The notes below the pieces were generated by a model, which made no database searches, was not told where the DNA came from, and worked only from the letters and a program-made list of their open reading frames with translations. Positions 1-10,217 of a stretch of DNA of 64,000 nucleotides are shown in pieces. The position numbers and the translations under genes are program-made. The first letter of the stretch is position 1. Every line of letters starts with the position of its first letter. The DNA comes from Polyangium jinanense (GTDB lineage Bacteria; Myxococcota; Polyangia; Polyangiales; Polyangiaceae): assembly GCF_028435365.1 (NCBI RefSeq), contig NZ_JAGTJJ010000013.1, positions 138,319 through 202,318 of the forward strand, in the 5' to 3' direction.

Positions 1-1086
1 GAGGAGCTGCGCAAGGAGCACGTGCGGCTCGGTGGGAAGAAGACGGACGTCCTCTATCCGGGGGATCGGTACTACCTCGAGGACAAGGTCCGGAAGGCCA
101 AGTACAACTTCGACTCGCAGGCGCTCGCCGAGTACTTCGAGATCGGCGCGGTGAAGAAGGGCCTGCTCGACATCACCGCGCGGATGTACGGGCTCGAGTA
201 CCGCGAGGTGCCGGCCGCGGCGTGGCACCCGGACGTGACGGCGTACGAGGTGTGGTCGAAGGGCGAGAAGATCGGGAAGTTCTATCTCGATCTCTACGCG
301 CGCGCCGACAAGTACAAGCACGCGGCGATGTTCGGCGTGCGCACGGCGAAGCGCCTGTCCGATGGGACGTGGCAGCAGCCGATGGCCGCGCTCGTGTGCA
401 ACTTCCCGAAGACGGAAGGCAGCCAGCCGGGCCTGATGTCGCACGAGGAGGTGACGACGTTCTTCCACGAGTTCGGCCACGTGCTGCACCAGCTGCTCAC
501 GCGCTCGGAGCTCGCGACGTACTCGGGCTCGAACGCGGTGCGCGACTTCGTGGAGGCGCCGTCGCAGATGTTCGAGGAGTGGGCGTGGTCGCGCGAGGTG
601 CTCGACACGTTCGCGCGGCACTACAAGACGGGCGAGAAGATCCCGGATGCGCTCTTCACGTCGATGACGAAGGCGCGCACGTTCGGGCTCGCGCTCGCCA
701 CGCAACGCCAGCTCTTCCTCGCGTCGCTGGATCAGGAGCTCCACGCCCGCGCGACACCGTTCGATACGACGAAGGTCGTGGAGGAGGTGCAAGGCAAGGT
801 CGACGTGTTCCCGTACGTGAAGGGGACGCACTTCCAGTCGAGCTTCGGGCACCTCATCGGCTACGACGCCGGCTACTACGGCTACCAGTGGGCGCTGAGC
901 CTGTCGCGTGACGTGCTGACGCGCTTCCGCAAGGAGGGCCTGCTCAACACGGCCACGGCCGAAGCGTGGAGGACCGAGGTGCTGTCGAAGGGCGGCGGCG
1001 AGGACGAGCGGACGATGATCTCGCGCTTCCTCGGCCGCGCCCCGAGCCACGACGCGTACTTCGCGTACCTCAAGGGCAAGGAGTGA
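1..1086 (+). CDS. M3 family (thimet-type) metallopeptidase, 5' end missing
   Basis: C-terminal part of a zinc oligopeptidase that cleaves short peptides. The reading frame is open from the first base, so the gene starts upstream of the window and about 361 codons are visible. The catalytic motif HEFGH (near nt 466-480) lies in the context FFHEFGHVLHQ, and the third zinc ligand is expected in the downstream segment DFVEAPSQMFEEW. Both match the M3A thimet/oligopeptidase A pattern. The C-terminal helical region including the segment around GYDAGYYGYQWA is also typical. Any signal peptide or lipobox would be in the missing part, so cellular location cannot be judged. It ends 36 bp before the stop codon of a convergent gene, with a GC-rich hairpin between them. 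Family assignment is secure; the substrate is unknown. Confidence 0.93.
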   Translation, partial: EELRKEHVRLGGKKTDVLYPGDRYYLEDKVRKAKYNFDSQALAEYFEIGAVKKGLLDITARMYGLEYREVPAAAWHPDVTAYEVWSKGEKIGKFYLDLYARADKYKHAAMFGVRTAKRLSDGTWQQPMAALVCNFPKTEGSQPGLMSHEEVTTFFHEFGHVLHQLLTRSELATYSGSNAVRDFVEAPSQMFEEWAWSREVLDTFARHYKTGEKIPDALFTSMTKARTFGLALATQRQLFLASLDQELHARATPFDTTKVVEEVQGKVDVFPYVKGTHFQSSFGHLIGYDAGYYGYQWALSLSRDVLTRFRKEGLLNTATAEAWRTEVLSKGGGEDERTMISRFLGRAPSHDAYFAYLKGKE

Positions 1087-1094
1087 CGCGAACA

Positions 1095-1115
1095 GGGGGC
1101 GCGCCTCGCGCCCCC
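1095..1115. terminator. hairpin between convergent genes
   Basis: A 9-bp perfect stem (1095-1103 with 1107-1115, all G/C) closes on a 3-nt loop. It lies in the 36-bp gap between two convergent stop codons, so it could end transcription from both sides. There is no T-tract on either strand, so intrinsic termination is plausible but not shown. Confidence 0.45.
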
Positions 1116-1122
1116 GCGTCCC

Positions 1123-4100
1123 TCAAGGCTGGACCGAGATCCCCATCGCCTCGCGCAGCGTGGCGTGCGCCTCGGAGACCGTAAATCCGATCAGATCGGT
1201 GATCTTCGTCTCGGCATCGAGCGCGCCGCGCGGCTCGGCGCGGAGCAACGTCGCGACCACGTCGAGGCTGCCGCAGAGCAGGTAACCCGCACGCGTCGCG
1301 CATCGCTCCACGGCCGCGGCCCAGCGCGGTAGGTCGGGACGAACGCTCGCGGCGGCGAACGCGGAGACCGCATCTTCCAGCGCCTTGCGTTGCTCCTCGT
1401 CGAGGTGCGCTTCGAAGTGCGGCTTGAACGCGAGCACGACGTCACGGACCTTCGCGGGGATCGGCTCGTTCGGGAGCGCGATCGCGATGGCGGTGACGAA
1501 ACACGCGCTGAGCTCTTCGAGCGACGGATAGAAGAGCAGGAGCCGGTGATGGCCCACGTGGTACGTGAGGTGCCGGCCCACGAGGAACGCGAGCTCCGCG
1601 AGCGTACGACCTCGCAGCGCGTGCTGGCCCGCGAGGACCGTGGCGTCCGCTGCGGGGATGGCCACGAGACTCACGGCGGCGTCCTCGCGCACGTACACGT
1701 CGGGGGGCGTCACGCCGAGGAAATGGCTGCCCCAGGCGAACGAGCGGACGATCGAGATCGTGCTGCGCTGGAGGTCCTGCTTCTGCGACGGATCCAGCGC
1801 CGGGAGCCTTCCTTCGCTTCCGAGCTGTTCGAGCCGCGCGGCGATCGCGGCGCCCGCGATCGCTTCGAGCACGCCTTCGGTGAGCGTGTCCCTTCGCTCG
1901 TCCCGCAAAAGATCCCAGCCCTCGGCAGGCATCGCGCTCAGGAAACGCGGCACGCCGTTCGGCTTGTGCTCGTCGTAGAGGAAGCGCTCGCGCGACTCGG
2001 CGATGCCGAGGTGCGCGGTGACCACCGAGGCCGTGTACGCGACGTCCGGTTGCCGGAGCTTCTGCGCGACGTCGAAGATGTCGTGGTAGGACTGCGCGCG
2101 CTGCGGATCGAGCTTCGCCGCGTCGCGCAGGTGTACGAGCGCGCGCTCGTGCCGGCCGATCGTGCGGGCGAGGTCCGCGACGACGAGGTGGCCGCCGAGA
2201 TCGTCGGGTCGCTCGTCGACCGAGCGCTCGAAGTAGGCGAGCGCGACGAGCGGATCCTCCAGGTGATCACGGAAGAGGAGCCCGAGGCGCCGCCCGATCT
2301 CCCACGCCGCGCGGCGACGCGCTTCGCCCTGCGGCAGCCGATCGAGGCGGGAGAGCGCGCGCCGATAGATCGCTTCGAGCTGACTCCACTCCTGTCGCTC
2401 CGAGAGGATACGCGCGAGGGTGTCGAGCGGCTCGAGCATGCTGGAGTCGCTGTCGATCGCGAGCTCGAGCATCTCGATCGCGAGCTCGTCGCGGCCGATG
2501 CCCTGGCAATAGGTCGCGAGCTCGAGGTACGTCGCGGCGCGGTCCCGCGGGACCGGCGTGAGCTCCGCGATGCGGCGGCGGGTCTCGATCGCCTTGTCGA
2601 TCTCGCTCGCGTGCTCGTACAGCCGACGGAGCTTGCCGAGCACCACGAGATCCTCGGGACGGATGTCGCGCGCGCGCTCGAACGACGAGCGGGCGCGCGC
2701 GGAATCGGAGCCGATGCTCTCCCAGCGCTCACCGAACTCCATCAGGTGCTCGAAGCGCTCGGTCTGGCTCGTGAGGGTCGCGAGCAAGCGCTCCTCGGCG
2801 GCGTGGACAGCGCGGAAATCACGCTCGGCCACGTTGAGCACGACGAGCGCTTCGAGCGCGGGGCGGTACTCGGGGCGGAGCGTGAGCGCCTTGTCGAGGT
2901 TCGAGATCGCCTCCTTGCGCTTCTCCTGGCTCCACTTCGCGGTCGCGAGGCGAACGTAGAGCTCGGCGCGCTCCTCGGTGTCGCCGGGCGCGAGGTGGCC
3001 GAGCGCCTTTCGGTACTCGGCGAGCGCGCCCTCGTGCTCCTTCGAGGCGAGCATTGCGTCGCCCGCATCGCGATGGCGCACCGCAGGCGACGTTTCCACC
3101 GCCGGCGGCGTTTCGGGCGCAGGCGACGCGTTCGGCGTCGTGCTCGGCGCGGCCGGCGGCGAGGACGCGCGGGGCGATGGGACTGTGGTCGCCGAGGGCT
3201 CGGGGATCGCCGGGACCACAGTGATGCGCGGCGCGGGCGCAGGCGTGATCTCTTCGGCCTGCGGGCTCGGCGTCGTCGCCGGCGCGACCGACGGAGGCGA
3301 AGGCTCCTGGATGATGACGCGAGGGACCGACGCTTCGGGACGCGTGAACGATCGATCCTCGGGCAACGTCGTCGCCACGTACGCCGCAGAGGGGTCGCTC
3401 GCCTGAAGGATCGGTGCAGGCTCGGGCGCGATCTCCGGTGCAGGCTCGGGCGCGATCTCGGACGCGGACTCCGGCGTGATCTCCGGCGTGATCTCCGGCG
3501 TGATCTCCGGCGTCATCTCCGGCGCGGGCTCGGGCGCTTTGGCCTCGGGCGAGGTCGAGCTCGGCATGATGCGCGAGCGCAACGTGGTCGCAGGCCCGCG
3601 TTCACCGAACGCGGCATCGTCGACCACGACGTCCACGCTCGACGGCATGTTCTCCGGCGAGATCTCCCGGAGCGGCGGCGCATCGACGGCCTCCACGCGC
3701 ACGGAGCGCGCGAGCGGCTTGCCGAGGGCTCCGAGCAGCGTCTCGGCTGCCTCCGATTCGAGCGTCACCTCTTCGAGGCGCTCGCCGAGCGAAAGCGCGT
3801 CCGCGTCGAGCGTCGCGGGCGCGTCCGCCATCGCCGGCACGCCCGCGTCCTTCCAGATCGCCGCTCCGACGGGCACCTGGATGAGCGCGAACGGCGTCCA
3901 GCCACGCGCGTGCGCGAAGCACGGCACCACGCCGACGAGCCCTTCCTTGATGCGCTCGTAGAGCATCCGCGCGAGCAGACCGGTCTCCGCATCCGCGTCG
4001 TCGAACGCGTTGATGAGCGCGCGCGTGAACGGCGACGGCCGCTCCTCGATGGCGGGCGACGAGGGACGCGCCGCGATGAGCAGCTCGATCCCGCTGCGCT

Positions 4101-4536
4101 GCGGGTTCACGGCGTCCTTCGCCGCAGCGACCACGGTCGCGCTGCGGAACGGATCGGCGGGCGCGGGCGCGTGGCGGCACTCGAGCACGAAGAGCACAGG
4201 CCCCGACGCGTGATCTTGAAAGACGGCGACCACGTCCGCGAGCGCGTCGCCCGTCTGCGGGTTCTCGGGATCGAGGCAGAGGAAGAACTCGCCATCGACC
4301 GAGACCGCGACGGGGCTCGAGACATAGAAGAGGATCTCGTCCTCCGGGCCCGGCTTGCGCTCCTCGAAGAGCGTGTCGAGCTGCTCGGCGAGATCCACGT
4401 GTGGATCGATGTCCACCACCTCGAACGCCGTGTCTTCCAGGGGGAGACGCGAGCGGAGGATGTCGCCGTCGAGCGCGCCCGGCGGGGCGCGCATGTCGGA
4501 GAGGAGCGAAGGCGTCGCGACGATCGCCAAACGCAT
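1123..4536 (-). CDS. caspase-fold (degenerate) N-domain plus TPR repeat protein
   Basis: 1,137-residue cytoplasmic protein with no signal peptide. Residues 1-240 resemble a caspase/CHAT-type hydrolase fold. The strand ending ILFYVSSPV sits where active caspases carry SGHG, so the catalytic His appears replaced by Ser/Pro, while the strand FVLECRH keeps a Cys (about residue 120) at the nucleophile position. Residues 330-490 are a Pro/Ala/Glu-rich linker with short tandem repeats. From about 490 onward there are many TPR helices (for example around YVRLATAKWSQEKRKEA). The gene is last in a minus-strand run after an FHA protein and a Ser/Thr kinase. A scaffold or regulated adaptor in that signalling module is my inference. 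The loss of the His suggests a pseudo-protease, but remote homology makes this tentative. Confidence 0.7.
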   Translation of the reverse strand: MRLAIVATPSLLSDMRAPPGALDGDILRSRLPLEDTAFEVVDIDPHVDLAEQLDTLFEERKPGPEDEILFYVSSPVAVSVDGEFFLCLDPENPQTGDALADVVAVFQDHASGPVLFVLECRHAPAPADPFRSATVVAAAKDAVNPQRSGIELLIAARPSSPAIEERPSPFTRALINAFDDADAETGLLARMLYERIKEGLVGVVPCFAHARGWTPFALIQVPVGAAIWKDAGVPAMADAPATLDADALSLGERLEEVTLESEAAETLLGALGKPLARSVRVEAVDAPPLREISPENMPSSVDVVVDDAAFGERGPATTLRSRIMPSSTSPEAKAPEPAPEMTPEITPEITPEITPESASEIAPEPAPEIAPEPAPILQASDPSAAYVATTLPEDRSFTRPEASVPRVIIQEPSPPSVAPATTPSPQAEEITPAPAPRITVVPAIPEPSATTVPSPRASSPPAAPSTTPNASPAPETPPAVETSPAVRHRDAGDAMLASKEHEGALAEYRKALGHLAPGDTEERAELYVRLATAKWSQEKRKEAISNLDKALTLRPEYRPALEALVVLNVAERDFRAVHAAEERLLATLTSQTERFEHLMEFGERWESIGSDSARARSSFERARDIRPEDLVVLGKLRRLYEHASEIDKAIETRRRIAELTPVPRDRAATYLELATYCQGIGRDELAIEMLELAIDSDSSMLEPLDTLARILSERQEWSQLEAIYRRALSRLDRLPQGEARRRAAWEIGRRLGLLFRDHLEDPLVALAYFERSVDERPDDLGGHLVVADLARTIGRHERALVHLRDAAKLDPQRAQSYHDIFDVAQKLRQPDVAYTASVVTAHLGIAESRERFLYDEHKPNGVPRFLSAMPAEGWDLLRDERRDTLTEGVLEAIAGAAIAARLEQLGSEGRLPALDPSQKQDLQRSTISIVRSFAWGSHFLGVTPPDVYVREDAAVSLVAIPAADATVLAGQHALRGRTLAELAFLVGRHLTYHVGHHRLLLFYPSLEELSACFVTAIAIALPNEPIPAKVRDVVLAFKPHFEAHLDEEQRKALEDAVSAFAAASVRPDLPRWAAAVERCATRAGYLLCGSLDVVATLLRAEPRGALDAETKITDLIGFTVSEAHATLREAMGISVQP
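3469..3516. repeat. 12-bp tandem repeat inside the linker of the TPR protein
   Basis: Four in-frame copies of a 12-bp unit (one mismatch in the last copy), encoding a Thr-Pro-Glu-Ile type tetrapeptide on the minus strand. It is followed by a degenerate fifth copy and preceded by a 24-bp period repeat (about 3413-3458). In-frame units allow linker length to change without breaking the gene. Confidence 0.9.
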
Positions 4537-4672
4537 CAGGCTGCTCCCGGGCCGCGGGCCTTCATCGAAGCAGGCAATCTATCAGGCCTCGGGCGCGGAG
4601 AGCGCGGCGAACGACAAGCCCTCGTGGACCAGGCGCTTCCGGTATCCTGGGCCGCACCGGCGACGGAGAGGC

Positions 4673-5974
4673 TCACGTGCCGTTCGCCCGCGCCATGGGC
4701 AGACGCCCGACCAGATCCGTACCGTTCGCCGGGCGGCGGTCGTCCGCGCCGATGCATGTGTCGGCGACGGCGCGCCACCGCGCGGCCTCTTCCGTGGCGA
4801 GCCCCCGCTCCCCGAGCCTGTGGAGCACGTCTTCGAGCACGCGGCCGTAGCCGTACACGTCGTCGCGGGGGTCGCTCGCTCGGCCGGCGATACGTTCGGG
4901 CGAGACGTAGCCGGCGCTGCCTCCGTCCCCGCGGGCGCCGAGCGGGCGCGCGATGCCGAAGTCGCCGAGCAAGGGTTCGCCCGTGTCCCGGAGGAGCACG
5001 TTCGCCGGCTTGACGTCCGCGTGGACGAACCCCCCGGCGTGGAGCCGCGCAAGCGCCCGAGCGAGCGGGAGCGCCCAGCGATCGATCGGGAGGAGCGCCG
5101 CGAGATCCCCCCGGGCGAGCACGTCGCGCACCGAGCCCCGCGGGATCCACTCGAGGGCGAGCCAGCCTTCCTCTGGATCCGCGTCGAGCACGCGGATCAC
5201 GCCGGGTCCGCGCATCCGATCGGCGAGCCGCGCCTCGCGCTCGAGGTGCTCTCGGTCGCGACCACGCCGATGGTAGACCTTGAACGCGAGGCGCCTGCCG
5301 AGGAGCTCGTCTTCGGCTTCGTAGACGGTCCCGGCGCCGCCACGCGCGACCTCGCGCAAGAGCCGAAACGGCGCGCGCGCGCCGGCGTCCGTCACCACCG
5401 TGGCCTCGTCGAGCCGACGCGCTGGACCGGGCGCCGCGCCGAGCGCCGCGCGCCAACGCGTGTGCCGCTCCCGCGCGCCCGGCGTGTCGATGCTCCGCGC
5501 GAGCACGCGCTCGATCGTGCCGAGCGCCCGCGGGAGCTGGCCGAGCGAGGCGTGCAGATCCGCCGCGAGCAAGAGCGCCGGCGTGCTCGACGCGTTCGCC
5601 AGCGCTTCGAGCGCGCCCTTCTCGTCGCCGCGCGCCGCGAGGATGTCCGCGCACGCGAGCCGCACGGCCTCGGGCACCGCATGATCTTCTGCGGCTTCGA
5701 GCACGCGCGCTGCAGCCTCGGCCTCGCGCACCGTCCCGCGCGCCTTGCGCAGGAGCAGGATCGCCTGTTCCTCGCTCGGGCCATCCGGCGCGCCCACGCG
5801 CGCGAGCAGCGCGAGCTCGGCGGACGCTTCGTCGACCACGGGGCGAGCACGCTCGCCGCGCGTCTCTTCGACGGCGGGCTTCGCGCGCGCGTCCGCGCCG
5901 CGTGCGGCCTCCTCGCCCGCGGCCTCGTCTCTCTCGCCGAAGAGCCTCCCCTTGATCCTCCGCCACAAGCTCAC
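4673..5974 (-). CDS. Ser/Thr protein kinase with N-terminal helical region
   Basis: 433 residues. The N-terminal 200 are Ala/Arg/Glu-rich helices, possibly degenerate TPR-like. The kinase domain starts near residue 203 with a glycine loop (VARGGAGTVYEAE), a lysine at about 232 in LAFKVYH, the catalytic loop HADVKPANVL (about 318) and DFG (about 338-340). The catalytic motif reads HAD instead of HRD, so it is a non-RD kinase. The C-lobe is short, but an SPE motif and a DxYGYG segment are present. No transmembrane segment is visible. The start is a GTG that overlaps the stop of the upstream FHA gene as GTGA, which implies translational coupling. It is probably the kinase whose output the neighbouring FHA domain reads (inference). 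Confidence 0.88.
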   Translation of the reverse strand: MSLWRRIKGRLFGERDEAAGEEAARGADARAKPAVEETRGERARPVVDEASAELALLARVGAPDGPSEEQAILLLRKARGTVREAEAAARVLEAAEDHAVPEAVRLACADILAARGDEKGALEALANASSTPALLLAADLHASLGQLPRALGTIERVLARSIDTPGARERHTRWRAALGAAPGPARRLDEATVVTDAGARAPFRLLREVARGGAGTVYEAEDELLGRRLAFKVYHRRGRDREHLEREARLADRMRGPGVIRVLDADPEEGWLALEWIPRGSVRDVLARGDLAALLPIDRWALPLARALARLHAGGFVHADVKPANVLLRDTGEPLLGDFGIARPLGARGDGGSAGYVSPERIAGRASDPRDDVYGYGRVLEDVLHRLGERGLATEEAARWRAVADTCIGADDRRPANGTDLVGRLPMARANGT

Positions 5975-7203
5975 ACGCCGCCCCCACTCCCTTCGCGGCT
6001 CCCCGCGGCCACGCGCAGCACCACGGGCCCGCCGCGGCTCGCGCGGATCTCGTCGCCCATGCAGAGCTCGACCTCGGCGGCGAGCTCGAACTCGCCCAGG
6101 ATCGGCCGCGGCGCTCCGCTCGGCGTCCGCAGCACCACGAACCCACTGTCACCGTGCACCACCCGATCGACGTGCAGCGCGCCCACGACGAGCGGACCGA
6201 GCGGCGCAAGGAAACGTGTTCCAGCGACCGTCACGATCACGCCGTTGGGCACGAGGTCTCGCTCGGGCGACGCCGTCGGCCGGTCGATCCCACACGGCAC
6301 CTCTCCGCCGAGCTCCAGGCGGATCCCCTGGCCCACCGGGATCGCTCCCTGGATCCGCGCGCCGGCGAGCATCGTCCCGTTCCGCGTGTCGAGATCCTCC
6401 ACGAAGATCTCGCTCCCCTCGCGGCGGATGCGCAGGTGCGTGCGGCTCACGGCCCGCGCGCCGACGAGGATCGTCGCTTCGCCGCGGCCGATCGTTGCCT
6501 CCTCGCCGAGCGCCACGTGGAAGAGTTTTCCGCCGATCTCCAGATCGACGAGCGGCCCCGTCGCGAGGCGCGCGCGGATCGCGCGAGCGGCGTCGGCGAC
6601 CACGTCGTCGTCTCGCTCGACGAGCGCGGCCCGCGCGACCTCGAGCGCGGCGCGGCGCTCGGCGGTCCTGTCGAGATCGGCCACGCGCCTGCGCACGTCC
6701 GTCACCTCGCGGACCTTGCGCGACTCGGCATGCGAGACCTTGAGGCGCTCTTCGAGCTTCTCGATCGCACCCATCTCCGTGAGCACCCGGATCTCCGACT
6801 CGGCGTCCCCGAGCTCCGCGTAGACCTCGGCCGCGCGTTCGAGCTGCCCGGCGCCTTCGAGATCACGGGCGACACGCGCGAGCTCGCTCTTCAGCGAGGC
6901 CCCGCCGCGGGCGCGGATCACGTCGAGCGTGAGCTGCGCCTTGCGGCCGAGCGCGCGCTTCTGGATCTCCTCGTTCTTCGCGGTCCGCGCGGCGACGTCG
7001 CAGAACGCGATCCGTTGCTCGACCGATCCTTCGGCATCGGCGCGCAAGAGCAGCACGCGCGCCGCGTCGTCCGGCATCTCGGCTTCGACGTACAGCGTGG
7101 CCGCGGAAGCGAGGTCACCGGCGAGCTCCCGGGCGCGCGCCTCTTTTGCTCGTCGGCCCTCGCCCCAGCCCAGGAAGCGATCGAAGAGACCCACTGCCGG
7201 CAT
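5971..7203 (-). CDS. FHA-domain protein
   Basis: 410 residues, taking the ATG at 7203; a further upstream ATG at 7290 would add a low-quality Arg-rich leader. Residues 10-215 are charged helices. Residues 219-300 form a forkhead-associated domain with the hallmarks GR (about 239), SRTH (about 253) and the TRNGT turn (about 273), which bind phosphothreonine peptides. A further beta-rich segment follows to the end and may be a second, weaker FHA-like unit. It overlaps the downstream kinase gene by 4 bp, so the two are probably co-transcribed and act together. The divergent neighbour is pilB, whose start is 73 bp away; the gap must hold both promoters. Confidence 0.87.
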   Translation of the reverse strand: MPAVGLFDRFLGWGEGRRAKEARARELAGDLASAATLYVEAEMPDDAARVLLLRADAEGSVEQRIAFCDVAARTAKNEEIQKRALGRKAQLTLDVIRARGGASLKSELARVARDLEGAGQLERAAEVYAELGDAESEIRVLTEMGAIEKLEERLKVSHAESRKVREVTDVRRRVADLDRTAERRAALEVARAALVERDDDVVADAARAIRARLATGPLVDLEIGGKLFHVALGEEATIGRGEATILVGARAVSRTHLRIRREGSEIFVEDLDTRNGTMLAGARIQGAIPVGQGIRLELGGEVPCGIDRPTASPERDLVPNGVIVTVAGTRFLAPLGPLVVGALHVDRVVHGDSGFVVLRTPSGAPRPILGEFELAAEVELCMGDEIRASRGGPVVLRVAAGSREGSGGGV

Positions 7204-7276
7204 CGTAGCGCGGCTCGGAAGCGCTGGGCGAGACCTGTTGACTCTCCCCTTCCCTCCGCGGACCATCGGAGGCTCG

Positions 7277-8989
<1,713 letters not shown>

Positions 8990-8991
8990 CC

Positions 8992-10110
8992 ATGACCGCG
9001 GAGACGCCGGGGCGCGAGCCCCTCCGTTACACGATCCAGCAGCTCCTCAAGGTCATGGTCGACAAGGGGGCGAGCGACATGCACATCACGCGGAGCTCGC
9101 CTCCGCTGCTGCGCATCGACGGCTCGGTCGTCCCGCTCAAGCTCCCGCCGCTCTCCGACGAGGACACGAAGGAGCTCTGCTACTCGGTCCTCACCGAGGA
9201 TCAGAAGATCGTCTTCGAGAAGAAGAACGAGCTCGACCTCTCGTTCGGCCTCTCGAGCATCTCCCGCTTCCGCGCCAACATCTTCATGCAGCGCGGCGCC
9301 GTCGCGGGCGCGTTCCGCCAGATCCCCTTCAAGATCCTGAGCTTCGACGATCTCGGCTTGCCGCCCGTCGCCGCCGAGATCGCCAACAAGCCACGCGGCC
9401 TCGTCCTGGTCACGGGACCTACCGGCTCCGGCAAGAGCACCACGCTCGCGAGCATCATCGACAAGATCAACTCCGAGCAGCGCCTGCACATCATCACGGT
9501 CGAGGACCCGATCGAGTACATCCACAACCACAAGCTCTCGGTCGTGAACCAGCGCGAGGTCGGCGCCGACACGGCGTCGTTCAAGGACGCGCTCAAGTAC
9601 ATCCTCCGCCAGGATCCGGACGTCGTGCTCGTCGGCGAGATGCGTGATCTCGAGACCATCGAGGCGGCGTTGACGATCGCCGAGACGGGCCACCTCGTCT
9701 TCGCCACGCTGCACACGAACAGCGCGGTCTCCTCGATCAATCGCATCATCGACGTCTTCCCCGCGCACCAGCAGTCGCAGGTCCGTGCGCAGCTCAGCTT
9801 CACGCTCGCCGCGGTCATGACGCAGCAACTCGTGCCCAAGATCGGCGGAGGTCGCGCGCTCGCGATCGAGGCCATGGTGCCGAACGCGGCCATCCGGAAC
9901 CTCATCCGCGAGGACAAGCTCCACCAGATCTACTCGCAGATGCAGGTGGGCCAGGCGGGCAGCGGCATGCAGACGATGAACCAGTGCCTCCACGGCCTCT
10001 ACCAGCGCCGCTTGATCTCGCTCGAGGACGCGCTCGCGCACGCCGGTGACATCGAGGAGCTGCGCGCCATGATCGAAGGGCGCAACGCCCGCCGCGGCCC
10101 CGCGACCTAG
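8992..10110 (+). CDS. pilT: type IV pilus retraction ATPase PilT
   Basis: 372-residue ATPase that depolymerises the pilus and generates the pulling force for twitching. Walker A is GPTGSGKST near residue 141 and the Walker B region is DPDVVLVGEMRD near 207. The C-terminal AIRNLIRE signature that distinguishes PilT from PilB is present near residue 303, and the zinc CxxC motifs are missing, as expected. The ATG lies 2 bp after the pilB stop, so the two are one operon. The usual third member, pilC, does not follow; lexA does. Confidence 0.97.
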   Translation: MTAETPGREPLRYTIQQLLKVMVDKGASDMHITRSSPPLLRIDGSVVPLKLPPLSDEDTKELCYSVLTEDQKIVFEKKNELDLSFGLSSISRFRANIFMQRGAVAGAFRQIPFKILSFDDLGLPPVAAEIANKPRGLVLVTGPTGSGKSTTLASIIDKINSEQRLHIITVEDPIEYIHNHKLSVVNQREVGADTASFKDALKYILRQDPDVVLVGEMRDLETIEAALTIAETGHLVFATLHTNSAVSSINRIIDVFPAHQQSQVRAQLSFTLAAVMTQQLVPKIGGGRALAIEAMVPNAAIRNLIREDKLHQIYSQMQVGQAGSGMQTMNQCLHGLYQRRLISLEDALAHAGDIEELRAMIEGRNARRGPAT

Positions 10111-10178
10111 CGAGCCCGGTGGATCCAGCCTCCCGCGCAAGTCCCCGAATCCCTCCCGTAAGAAACAAAGCAGGAGTT

Positions 10179-10207
10179 TTGACACCCCACCGCCCGTTCA
10201 GTAGGGT
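10179..10207 (+). promoter_or_regulatory. sigma-70-type promoter of lexA, giving a near-leaderless mRNA
   Basis: A consensus -35 (TTGACA, 10179-10184), an exact 17-bp spacer and a -10 of TAGGGT (10202-10207) lie just before the lexA ATG at 10218. Transcription would begin within a few bases of the start codon. The sequence GTTCAG (10196-10201) sits in the spacer and resembles the conserved half of the myxobacterial LexA box as I recall it. That would allow LexA to repress itself. Confidence 0.6.
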
Positions 10208-10217
10208 AGGCGCTGCG

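Noticed and set aside
1390..5013. Long plus-strand open frame of about 1,200 codons
   Set aside because: It is antisense to the caspase/TPR and kinase genes and full of Arg and Glu, as expected from the mirror of GC-rich codons.
4536..6209. Minus-strand open frame of 557 codons
   Set aside because: It is an alternative frame over the kinase gene; the kinase frame has all motifs while this one is Arg-rich noise.
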